Assembly (NCBI GenBank): GCA_015680685.1
Contig: MNCI01010021.1
Span: forward strand, 43,006 to 107,005
Direction of reading: 5' to 3'
Length of the DNA: 64,000 nt
DNA from: Gnetum montanum
Lineage: Eukaryota > Streptophyta > Gnetopsida > Gnetales > Gnetaceae
Made by a program: the position numbers and the translations under genes. Numbering within the stretch: position 1 is the stretch's first letter; every line of letters begins with the position of its first letter. Below the pieces are notes generated by a model. That model was not told where the DNA came from. It was given only the letters and a program-made list of their open reading frames with translations, and did not search any database. Shown here piece by piece: positions 23,401-32,785 of this stretch.

Positions 23401-26400
23401 GTCGGTTAAAAGGACAACCTACTTAAGGAGATTCAAATTGAGACCTCGTATGGCATTGAAATTTTGGTAATCGAGTACGAAAACATTTCTTCCAAGAAGG
23501 TGGCCCCTTCCATGTAGAGCAAATGTGACTCCTAACATAACACCAATCATTTGGTGAAGGACTGTTGGGTTCACCTATGGGAAGTTGGGGGTGTTATTGG
23601 TGATGGCCAAGGGGATATGTGGGGTTGGCCCTCCTACCCAACAAGCCAACTCTACGGTAGAGTTGGTCTATGGGTTCTAGTGCTACACTAGGGTGAAACA
23701 AGGGTGCTTCATTGTGTAATGAAGATCAAGGAAAGGGGTGGCAAGGGGGGAGAAGTCATTGCCTATTGGCTCCTAGCTTATTGGAAACAAATTCGGAGTC
23801 TTGGTAGCCAATGGCACTGAGGAACAGAAGCCAGTACAAGTGGCTGATTTGGATGAAGATCCCAAAGAACATTGTGATGGGGGGCCCATGCAATCTCCCG
23901 CCAGCCTAGGTGATGCTCCACAAGCTAGTGGTGTGTTGAGGCCTGACACTATCAATAGGGGACAGGTCACTGCTACCAGTGTTGGGGGAGACCAAGAGCA
24001 ATTCTCTTTTGCTCAGGATGGGCTGAGTTCTCCCAAGTCCAAGATTGGCAAAGTCTTCAATGAGTTGCCCCCTTGGGGATTTGGGTGACACCAAATCATG
24101 GAACAGATCCATCATCTCCCCCTCCAAAGCCTGTGAGATGCAAAATCTTAGAAGAAAACAAGGTGGGGTTCAACATACAACCTAAGCCAAAGAAGGCAAA
24201 GAGACCTTCATTGGTGGAGCTAAGAATGAAGAAAACCAAACAAGATGTGGATATAGGAATTCAGGGGATCCTTAAGAAGGTCTATAAAAAGAGGTCTTAG
24301 AACGAACCATGAAGCTTTCATCTTGGAATTGTAGGGGCAAAAGTACCCCCTATAAAAGAAGTGCTCTAAGGGAAATGGCAATGAGAAGTAGATGTGATAT
24401 TGTTTGTGTGCAAGAGACTAAACTCCCTATTGCAAAGCAAGGGCTATTGAAATGAAAGGGTTGGCAAACTATTTTTGTGGACACAAAGGGCCACATAGGG
24501 GATCTCACTATTCTCACTAGGACTTATGCAACCTTGGTATCCACTATGGCAAATGTTATCAGCAAGATACTTTGCTAGAGCATATGTTGGAGAACCAATG
24601 GTATCCACTATAGGTCTAAGTGGAACACCATTTTTATGAATCTTAGAGACACTATATATTTATGGGGGATGACAATGGGTGGGAATAACAACCTTTTTGG
24701 TCTTTTCATCAAAATTAGATTCCATTATGGCTTTTCTAACTTTTCTAACACTTTTCAAAATCGGATCTTTATCTATTCTTTTATAGCTATAGCAAAGTAG
24801 AGTTCTAACATTTTCTCTTTACATGTTTGTTTATCCATTATTACTACTGCTTTTTCTTTATCCACTTGCATAATTTTGAGAGAATTTTCATTTTCCTTTA
24901 AGTTAAAAAGTGATTTGAATTCTTTCTTGGAAATGGTACTCTTTGGTGTCGTAGCTTTAAGTAAAATGTTTACGTTATTTTGGATGATTCATATAGTTTT
25001 TTCCTTTTCAATGTTTCTAAGGGATTTTTCTATGGCAACAATTAAGTCTACATATTTTTTAAAGGAAACAGCAAAATCTAAACCTTTGTTTAATAGTTTA
25101 ATTCAAGTTGCAAAAAGTCATAAAAATAAATAGAATTAGTTGCAAATAATACATATCAGGCTCAAATACAGAATATACCGTGCAGTGCGGCATTCCAGCT
25201 TGAAAAAGAGAACAAATGTAAGGTGCCCATGAAGATTCCTGCATACAATAACCAAAAACAGATCAGGAATTCATTAAAAGAAGTTTTACTTTTAAGACTA
25301 AATTCTAGGAGAAACAGTATTAAGATACGTAGACAGCCATGCAGCTCGTAATTCTAATGGAATTTTTGTAAAGAACCTTGCCAAGTTTTTTCTCAGCCAA
25401 AATAAACAAGGCAAGTCTGGCATAATTGCTGGCATTCTTTCTCAGAAAAGATTCGACTTCTTTTGGCAACTTATCAGGAGTTATCAACTGCATTCCAGAT
25501 CCACATAAAATAATAGGATTAGATCTTTTAGATATGTGTCAAAACCGTATGCAAAAAATAAGACTCATAACAAACTAAGTGACAGGAATAACATACAACA
25601 CTATAAGGAATCCGCATAATACAATCCCCCTTATATATTGTGCCAGCTGCAATGAGTGATCTGCAGACAATTTCCAGCAGAATATGTGAGGGAAAATTTT
25701 TTAAGTAAAACACTAATAGCATGCCCAAATAAAATATTACTTTGGCAACAGACATTTCAGCTTTTATAAAATATGTAAATGCAAGCTTATATATATATAT
25801 ATAATTGGCGGAATGTATCTTATCATTTCACCTTGCAAAAAATGGAATAATACTTAGATAGTTAGAGAAATTTCCATTTTGATTAATGAATATGCACATT
25901 TTTATCTTTTACACAGTATATTTTATTTTCAGCGGCCTAGGATTTATTACTGAAGGTTTTTCCAGGTAGGGTTTCATGGTAAATGTTTTCTGACTAGGGT
26001 TTCTTGGTAAAGATTTGCTGACTAGTTTCAACTGTAAGTGCAATGAAGACATCGAGGTTGTAGACAATGGAGAGACTGTTTGGAAAAACTCAAAACATTC
26101 AGAACATAATAATGAAGGATATTTTGACACGAGAGAATTATGGAGGTATTGCTAGGTACAAAACCCGCGAACATCACACATAGATTGGATGAAGATGAAA
26201 TCAAATGCCCTTCCTTTTCTTCATACTTGGCGTTGAAACAACATTTTGGCATCTTTGGTCAAACGAGCCAGATCCTATTCTTTGCTCAAATTTGAAGAAC
26301 AGAATTAATAAGGATAATGTGTTGAAACAGTTTCATATTTATAAAATGGGCATTCAGTGTGTTTGAGGAGTATGGCGGTTTGATACAAGACAAAGTCAAG

Positions 26401-29400
26401 CATTATGAAGCGCTAAATTCTTTCCAGATTCATGCGCTCCAATTATAATAATGAAAACTACATCAATGAGTGATCAAAATGTTTCTTTCAGTAACATATT
26501 TTTCACTTTGCAAGATGCAGATAACAGTACTAAGGGCAAACTTTTGAACATGCAATCTCTGCGGAAGCAAGAGGTAGGTCTGAGAGATGTGATCAAAATA
26601 GAGGAAGAAGATAAAATCATTGAACCTCCAGAAATCAAGGGTGTATTCTTGATTTTTCAGGAAAAATGGCTATCTTAAAAAAGATTGATACAAGTTCAAA
26701 GAAATGAACAAAATACAATCAATTAGTAAGAAGCCACAAGACAAGCTGCAAGGTAATGTAAATCAAATAGACGGGGAGGCAGATCTGGCTTTTACTTGGA
26801 TTCAAAAATAAATACTTTAGAAAGTTATTGTCAAAAGATTTGGACATTATATAAAGGTACTTTATTCAATATTTGTCTAGATTGCAGTTATTTTATTTCA
26901 TATGAGGTTTGCAATTCAGTGGTAGTATAGGTTGCTAACAGGTAACACAAAATAGAGGGAACTGACGCAATTGTATTGAAGCAATAAAATGTAGAAAGAG
27001 TAATATTAAGAAATGTAAGACATATTGTTCAGCTCACAAGGAATTTGTTGTCAGTGGAAGAGAGATAAGCTGAGCAATAAATTAGCATTTACTAGAAGAA
27101 CCTGGAATTGGCACTGGTGCAAGGACACCTTTAAGTGAAAACAATGAATATTCTATGCGTCTTTAAAGAAATTATTGAATCTACTGCTGATCCAAATTTA
27201 TGGCACTAAAGATTGGAGCAACTTGTATAGTTAGAATTAAATGTAGTTCAAACTTGCAGCGGTACCTCAAGACAATGCACAACACTGGTAAGTGACAATC
27301 TCTTACCTTTTTTATAAAATAGCTGCCCTTGGCTTATATAACTTTTCATTACAGCCATCTAGGTTAAAACTCAAAAACTAAATTGGCCTCATTTTCAATC
27401 TAAATAGTACATAACTTTATAACGTAACAAAGGAATACATTATTTGAAACAAACACAACATTGCTTTTAACTGGCATAACTTTAGACCCATGTAAACTTA
27501 AGAAAAAGATTTGGCTTCGTATCTGACAATGCCCAGTACTTCACCTTTCATATTCCCTTCTTAGTTATCCATTTCATGCAATGATACTTTTTATGAGTTT
27601 ATTTTTCCTTTTATAATTGCTAAACTTCCATACATAACAAATCCGTCCAAGTTCTTTATGTCTGTATTCCTTCTCCTTACAATTCCATGGGGACTATTTT
27701 AGGCACCAGTTTTATACAAATAGTAAATGCCAACAACTTCTTACCATTTTATTGTTAATTCTATCCACTATTTTTTACCCCCCAAAATTCAAACATTTAT
27801 CATAAATGGGTATTATATTTTGTCTTTCCCTTGGACTTACAGTAAAACACTTGCAGATAACTATGACGCCTGTTCTAGTTAGCATTTTCAAAATTCAATG
27901 GCATTTTCTACCCCATAATACGTACTACTTATAAGTCCTCAACACGTGAGTTATACATGGAACATTTCTTTCCATTCTGAATCCAGGAAATACTGGTTAA
28001 TCATATTTCATTTTATGAAGAAACAAAGTTATTCCAAATTATAGCTTAAATGAAAAACTCACGAACAGGATGTAATTAATAAGTCAGCCCAGAAAAAAAA
28101 TTAAATTACAATTCTGAAGGGACCAACAAAGACCAGCACGCACACACAAGGCTTTACTGTTTAATATATTCAAAAAGAAGTAGGTAGTTCAACTAACCTG
28201 CCATAACAACACATTCCAATAGATAACGAAGAACAAACTTCAGCTCTTGCTTTTCTCCTCAACCAGGACAAGAACTCATTGCTATCCTTCTTTGCTCCTG
28301 AGTTATCCTACTCATTGAAAACAATGTCATTTAAACAAACAGCAACAAAATTGATACAAAGTAAAAAATGCAAAATCTTGCTAAACCCAAAAAAACGTCT
28401 GCCTGTGCAAAGAATTATGCCAATCGTCTCACTTCATTGTTGTAATAACAATAATTTGGCTAACAATAAGGCATTAGCTTAGTCATAAGAGTCTTGGCAT
28501 AGTAATCCCAAGCCATAGGTTCAATTCCAGTAGGCAATGCTAAGTTATGGATTCATAAAAGGAATTCTAAAACTATGTCCAATAGATCCAAGAGGGTCAC
28601 AGTGGATGAAGTAAAAGATAAGTTTCAGAACAATTATACCTAAACTATGTCTCAATGGTTCCCTTCAGCTGAGTAAGTTCATATGGAGCCTCACTCTCAA
28701 ATAAGAGATTATGACTTCAAGTCTCGAGACAGAGATGGACATCTTGAAAGCAGCTAGCTAATAGTAACATTTAGTTTGTATCACTAGAAACCATGAGTTC
28801 TCACTTTCCTACATTAGATGCTTGGGAAAAAGAAGAAAATTTAATTGCAGTGCTATTTTAAATGAATGAACTGAAATCGGGAGGTGGGGGGAAAGGCTGT
28901 TAGACATGCAAAAATATACAGATTACAGACAACAGATGTCATGCCTGAACATGAGGTAAATTTCAAAAGTCAACCACCTAAAGGAAGCTTCAATACATAC
29001 AAAAGGCTTAATTCATTGATGATAGAATGTTCATTATTTTAGTGTTAAATTTTGATAATGGACTCATTTAAGCTAAAGCATATCTAAGAACAATCAAGTA
29101 AAATTTAATTAACTAATGCATTGAAATGAAGGAGTTGGAATTGGAAAAATAATTATTGTAAATAAACTATTATTGATGGTATTTTGCAAAAAAGTTCAAA
29201 TTGAATAGTGAGATTGATGGCAGTTTGACGAAAATCAGTGGAGATTCTAAGCTTAAGGGTGAGAAAGATCTCAGATAGACCAAGTGAGTTAGTTGCAGAT
29301 CTGAAAATGAATCCAGTGAAGTTTCATGTCATTGATGAATTAGATTCATTAATTTTTTTATGAAATTTTTTCATTGCATAGTTTCTCTTCTATGCCTGTG

Positions 29401-30395
29401 GACTTTCCGTTCATTTGCATGAGAATTTCAGAAAACAAAACAAAAAAAAGGATTGCTAATGTTAGATTAATCCTATTAGTGAAAAATTGTGAAATCGAGA
29501 AATACAGGTCCTTAAATTTTAAGAAAGTTCATTAACCCAATTTCCAATAGTAACGCTAGAGTTTAAAAAAATCTATAAAAGGAATTTTGATACTACTCTG
29601 TGAGATCGATCAAAGAGGGCCTCAATGAACGTAACTACAAATTTCATTTCAGTTTCATTATCCCAGTAAGCACCTTAAGACACGTAAATATTGATTATGT
29701 CTCACCCAGTGCTAGTCAATTTTGAATAAAGGGTAGGAACTAAGTAAAATGGTAAGCAATCGACTATGTACATTATGAAGTATGTTTTTCTTGGTCACAC
29801 GGATAGATGATTGTACCTTTGTCTGAGAAATCAAAAGTTGAATAAATAGTCGTGTATGTCCTTACACGGGATTACTCTTAAATATTTAAATATAGCATAT
29901 TTTTTATTTTTTCCCATGAAAAGCTTGTTGTCATTGTTTAGTGAAGGCCATTGCGACATTCTCGAATATATTATGTAAGGTAATTGTTACTGAATTGTCA
30001 GCAAATCAGTGGTAGAGGCAATTAGTTTCTTGGTGCAGAAAAAAAGTACTCTACGTCATAATTGCAAGTACTCCCATTATTGTGCCCAAAATTAATTGGT
30101 ATGAAATGTTTTCAGCTGGCAATTTTTTCCTTTTCTTTATGATACGATTTAACAGAAAGAATCTCGTAATTTGTCACATTATGCAACAAAATGGCATACT
30201 TATCTGTGATATGCTAAGAATTTCGACTTCGAAACCATGGAAAGATTGCGTAGAGAACATGAAAATTTAATAACGAAGACGGCTGCTGGGTGAGGTTAAT
30301 TTCACCTGACAAGCATGAATAGAACAAATGCGAAGGAGTCTGGTGCAAGTAGCAGCATTCTCAAGCATGCCTCCACACCAAAATTGCAGCTTCAT
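14408..30395 (-). CDS. SET-domain lysine methyltransferase, Rubisco-LSMT-like, 9 exons, 3' part missing
   Basis: The product should transfer methyl groups from S-adenosylmethionine to a lysine (or related side chain) of a protein substrate. Family members act in plastids or cytosol. Exons, in gene order: 30395-30306, 28307-28198, 25660-25597, 25487-25377, 25238-25179, 17484-17377, 16074-16005, 14637-14594, 14488-14408. They join to 738 nt, 246 codons, all GT-AG, phases matching, no stop. Family landmarks: [15 protein letters not shown] and YGRSL opening the SET domain, [32 protein letters not shown] in the SET insertion, [20 protein letters not shown], then [11 protein letters not shown], the cofactor-binding Asn-His motif. 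The catalytic Tyr block and C-terminal substrate domain are not found and may lie left of the window. Exon 1 is the least certain. The clean frame amid dead transposons suggests a functional gene. Confidence 0.85.
14594..14637 (-). CDS. SET gene exon 8
   Basis: Completes Val, then [14 protein letters not shown]. Length 44, phase 1 to 0. Acceptor CTGTAG, donor GTATGA. Confidence 0.88.
16005..16074 (-). CDS. SET gene exon 7
   Basis: Encodes [20 protein letters not shown] then YAL, ends in phase 1. Acceptor ATCAG, donor GTATGT. Confidence 0.88.
16355..16425 (-). repeat. tRNA-like module (SINE head) in SET intron 6
   Basis: Minus strand: A-box-like TGGTTAGATGGTTAGC (plus 16401-16416) and B box GGGTTCAAAGCC (plus 16362-16373), spaced closer than in a real tRNA. 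Read as a decayed tRNA-derived SINE. Confidence 0.5.
17377..17484 (-). CDS. SET gene exon 6
   Basis: Thirty-six codons, [20 protein letters not shown] through FLAVQQ, part of the insertion inside the SET domain. Acceptor TGTAG, donor GTTCCT. Confidence 0.88.
18890..22545 (+). mobile_element. LINE-3: LINE remnant in SET intron 5, split by a fold-back element
   Basis: The plus strand opens in the endonuclease C-terminus ([13 protein letters not shown], about 18950, then [11 protein letters not shown]). It passes the linker [13 protein letters not shown] (about 19310) and enters the reverse transcriptase: [10 protein letters not shown] (19640), [14 protein letters not shown], then [17 protein letters not shown] (20011-20060). 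A 1.4-kb fold-back sits at 20220-21595. RT resumes with [10 protein letters not shown] and NADDTIVTT (about 21697). The KVFLWL start of the zf-RVT module is at about 22500, where the element stops abruptly. Many stops and shifts. ORF1 and the endonuclease N-terminus are absent here. Confidence 0.75.
20220..21595. mobile_element. Long fold-back (inverted-repeat) transposon inside LINE-3
   Basis: Almost the entire 1376 bp is one inverted repeat: left arm about 20220-20882, right arm about 20928-21595, spacer about 45 bp. The left end begins TGTTGATGCAGAGATTTTGG and the right end, reverse-complemented, begins TGTTGATGTGGAGATTCTGG. The arms match through to GGAGTATAGGATGGA / TCCATCCTATACTCC at the centre. 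It carries no coding capacity, so it would depend on a transposase from elsewhere. The LINE frame breaks at ...DPLSPY on the left and resumes at YLSILAM on the right, so a TAC triplet flanks both ends. A decayed 9-bp duplication (TCTCCCTAC / TCTACCTTT) is the alternative. Confidence 0.85.
22561..24300 (+). pseudogene. LINE-4 ORF1 (DUF4283-like, zinc knuckle), broken
   Basis: Opens with [10 protein letters not shown] and a Gly/Lys/Glu-rich leader. The DUF4283-like core follows ([39 protein letters not shown], about 22930-23160) and then VPWKFW. A degraded knuckle with [10 protein letters not shown] is at about 23540-23570. A Pro/Ser-rich region and a Lys-rich tail ([20 protein letters not shown]) end at 24300. 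In-frame TAG and TGA stops and frame changes break it. ORF2 starts nine bases after the stop. Confidence 0.7.
24309..24690 (+). pseudogene. LINE-4 ORF2, endonuclease N-terminus only
   Basis: ATG at 24309 opens [20 protein letters not shown] and [12 protein letters not shown]. Both N-terminal catalytic motifs (WNCRG, QETK) are present. [10 protein letters not shown] follows and recognisable sequence fades near 24690, where minus-strand Penelope-like sequence takes over. The rest of ORF2 is missing on this side, a 3' loss unusual for a LINE. Confidence 0.7.
24700..25125 (-). pseudogene. Penelope-like element reverse-transcriptase fragment
   Basis: The minus strand in one frame encodes [31 protein letters not shown], then [35 protein letters not shown] and MLELYF. 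After a shift it reads [14 protein letters not shown]. This is the order seen at the start of Penelope-like reverse transcriptases: LL.KGL.F, then a DKG.AVVIMD-type box followed by Y...M..LL and a DP motif. Here the Gly of DKG is Glu and the Tyr after MDK is Cys. It is a fragment of about 140 codons with stops, cut off at LINE-4. It lies in SET intron 5, same strand as the gene. Confidence 0.65.
25179..25238 (-). CDS. SET gene exon 5
   Basis: Twenty codons, [20 protein letters not shown], the SPWAPY-type block of the family. Acceptor GCAG, donor GTATAT. The next intron (17485-25178) is the transposon-loaded one. Confidence 0.88.
25377..25487 (-). CDS. SET gene exon 4
   Basis: Encodes [15 protein letters not shown] then [15 protein letters not shown], 37 codons, phase 0 on both sides. 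Acceptor TGCAG, donor GTTCTT. Confidence 0.88.
25597..25660 (-). CDS. SET gene exon 3
   Basis: Completes Arg of YGR, then [20 protein letters not shown]. Acceptor CTGCAG, donor GTATGT. Length 64 keeps the frame. Confidence 0.85.
25788..25803. repeat. (AT)n microsatellite
   Basis: Sixteen bases of alternating A and T, in SET intron 2. Confidence 0.9.
25900..27300 (+). other. SET intron 2: unassigned, coding-like patches
   Basis: Inside the intron the plus strand has patches that look like decayed coding sequence, for example [20 protein letters not shown] near 26050, [15 protein letters not shown] near 26370 and [20 protein letters not shown] near 26460. They lie in different frames and I recognise none. 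The rest of the intron up to 28197 is AT-rich without signal. Confidence 0.25.
28198..28307 (-). CDS. SET gene exon 2
   Basis: Encodes DNSGAKK then [15 protein letters not shown] and SIGMCCYG. Acceptor TAG after a T-rich stretch, donor GTTAGT, ends in phase 2. Confidence 0.75.
28470..28545 (+). repeat. tRNA-like module (SINE head) in SET intron 1
   Basis: B box GGTTCAATTCC at 28518-28528, a close match to the pol III consensus, preceded by an A-box-like TTAGCTTAGTCATAAGAG (about 28474-28491). Stems do not pair well. It is probably a SINE relic. Confidence 0.5.
30306..30395 (-). CDS. SET gene exon 1 (putative, start)
   Basis: An ATG at 30395 follows an in-frame TAA upstream and opens 30 codons ([20 protein letters not shown]...) ending CAG before a GTGAAA donor. 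The phase fits exon 2 exactly. A second ATG at 30368 is possible. The peptide is short, without an obvious transit-peptide signature; supported only by frame and splice logic. Confidence 0.45.
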
Positions 30396-30589
30396 AACTG
30401 TGCCTGGTCTACAAGTTTAATAAGAATAATAATGGCGAGTGTCCCAACTATTTTTAAGGAAAGGCTCAAACGCAACAAATTTTATGTACCCAACATGCTT
30501 TCGCAAAGGAAGTGAAAGTGAAAGTGATTTTACGTCCCCCGCACATGGTGATTTCACTCACCCTCAAAGCCCGGACAGGTCATCGTACC

Positions 30590-31990
30590 ATGCTAGGGAT
30601 TGGGTGACTACGCTCGCCAGCGTAGTCACTGTCAGTGTACTCCACCTAAAACTAGTCAAAAGTTGTCACAAATAGCTCAAAATTCATTGTTGCAAGTCTA
30701 GTAACCCTACTAGAGCCAATTTTAGCCATGAAACTTAGTATTTTCAACTTTTTCAACATAAAATACACTAAGGATGGTGTGACTACGGTGGCCTAGCGTA
30801 GTCCACATGTTAGAGCCAAACACAAGTTAAATCTAGTCACTATGACACCATTTCCAATTGTAGGACCTTGCCAGAGCATATTGGGACCGTCAAACCTTGG
30901 GAGTAAGCCAAAATTTACTATTTTTCATTTCAAATCCCTTAACTATGTTGGAAACTACTGTGACTACGTTGGGCTAGTGTAGTCACTTGTGTAACTCAGC
31001 ATAGTTAACTTGGAAAAACCTAAAATAGCTCAAAAATAGCCAAAATTGAGACCCCTAGAAAGACCTAGAACGTTGCCAGAGCACCTTGAGACCATGAAAC
31101 CTTGGGAAATGAGCCAAAATCCATCATTTTTTATAGCAAACTTTTCAACCACGCTGGGAACTACATGCCAATGTAGTCAAGAGGTGTTTGGCCATTCCAA
31201 GACCCAAGAAATCATCAAAATTGACTATTTTGACACTAAAATCCTAACTAGTAGCACTAGTGACTAGGGAACCATTAGCATGGTCGATTGAGCCCTTAAA
31301 CATACAAAAACTCATTTTCCATGCATGACTACGCTAGGGAGGCCAATGACTACATTGGCCTAGCATAGTCATAGTAGGAACCCTTTTTGTGGCAACAACA
31401 ACTAGTAGTATACCACTTAAAATGATTCAAAATTGACTTAGGAAGCCCAGAACCTTGTTCCACGTCATCCAGTTGCCATTTCACTTTGTTTTCACCTAGT
31501 AAACACCTAGATCCCCATGACTACATTAGCACCATGCATGACTATGCTAGCGTAACGTAGTCAAATGGGAAATCCCATAAAATCCACTTCCATGGCCTAA
31601 ATTCAGTCTCCAAATAGCTAACTTAGTCCTCCAATGACCTTGTGCTAACCTAGGAAGTCAATAGAATCCTAAGGCCAACTTTGAAATGCCAGTGATGCAA
31701 TTATTTGATGTGACTACACTAGGGCTTGCCATGACTACGTTGGCCCGATGTAGTCACCAGTGGAAACATGTTTTGCAAGGTTGTAGAGAGTGAAAATGGT
31801 GTCAAAAATTGCCAATCCTTAATACCCACTCCTTGCGCTACTTGCCTAGACCATTAGAATCTTGAAAGTGATGATATTGAGCCTAGGAAACTACCCATGA
31901 ATGTTGACTATGCTAGGGAATGCATGACTACACTAGCCTAGCATAGTCACGAGTAAAGTCCAACATAGTCACAAGAAAAAGTGTCAATTT
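30590..31990. repeat. Degenerate tandem array, unit about 165-200 bp, with a hairpin in each unit
   Basis: About eight units. Each carries an imperfect palindrome of the form GTGACTACGYTGGCCTAGCG followed by TAGTCAC, at about 30603, 30779, 30960, 31155, 31325, 31530, 31712 and 31905. Between them other words recur, for example CCTTGCCAGAGCAYMTTG and GAGCCAAAATYYAYYATTTT in units two and three. Units are strongly diverged and some hold two half-palindromes. The array begins about 200 bp upstream of the SET gene start. It could be LTR or 5' leader sequence of Gypsy-1, or a separate satellite. Confidence 0.7.
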
Positions 31991-32785
31991 TTCCTCAAAA
32001 TAGCTCAAAATGGCCCCCTCAAGTGCCCAAACTCCCCTAGCAATCCTACATCCTTATGCAATGGCCTATTAAGGCCTAGAACTAGCAAAATCTAACCTTG
32101 TGTGACCCGTATGGATCAAGTTTTACCACATGTATTTTGTTGTGATGGGTTTGACCTTGTTTCATGGTGTTTTAACCTTGTGATGCATTATTGGCCTTTA
32201 TTACCATCAACTGACCTCGTGTAGCCTCTACATAACTTTAGTTTCATCACATTTACCTTGGTTTTCTCTATTATGACCTTTGTTGACCCTTGTTTATCCT
32301 TTGATTGGTGTTAAGTGATGGATTTTGACCATCTTTGACCATCGTTTGACACCATGTAACTATGGCTGGCCAAGGCCTTAAACTAGCAACATCGCCTGCT
32401 GAGGCCTTAAACTGGCAAAACGTAACCTTAATTGTTTTATCGTGTTTCAACCCATTTTGACATTTATTCACCTTTAGTTGGCCTCTGTTCCACCTCATTT
32501 GTTTTCACCTACATCCCATAGCCTTGGTTGACCTTGTTTGCGTTTTGTTTGACATTGGGATAACATGTGTTTGCATATTTACTAAGGTATTTTATATCAT
32601 TTTGATACTATTTACTCATTTTTACCTAGGTCCCACTTAATGTGCTTCTGATTGATATAGACACCTAGAAGTAAATCACCTTGCCTTTGAGCCTAAGTGG
32701 GATCCACTGTGATCTTGAACGATGTATGATCCTAATTACCTAAATCTTGAGCTTGAGAGTCTTGTTGACTACATAGCCTCAATAG
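31991..32785. other. Pre-pol region of Gypsy-1, no gene seen
   Basis: T/G-rich DNA with repeated TGACCTTGT and TTTGACC words, for example at 32150, 32270 and 32530. No gag or primer-binding site could be recognised. Confidence 0.4.

Noticed and set aside
24876-25133. Plus-strand 85-codon Phe/Ser-rich frame
   Set aside because: It is antisense to the Penelope-like fragment, whose motifs read clearly on the minus strand.
30306-30515. Plus-strand 66-codon frame over the SET exon 1 area
   Set aside because: No family match; the minus-strand exon with matching phase and GT donor explains the region better.
30590-31990. CRISPR-like array (regularly spaced palindromic repeats)
   Set aside because: Units are 165-200 bp, diverged, without short constant repeats or unique spacers, and the DNA is plant nuclear.
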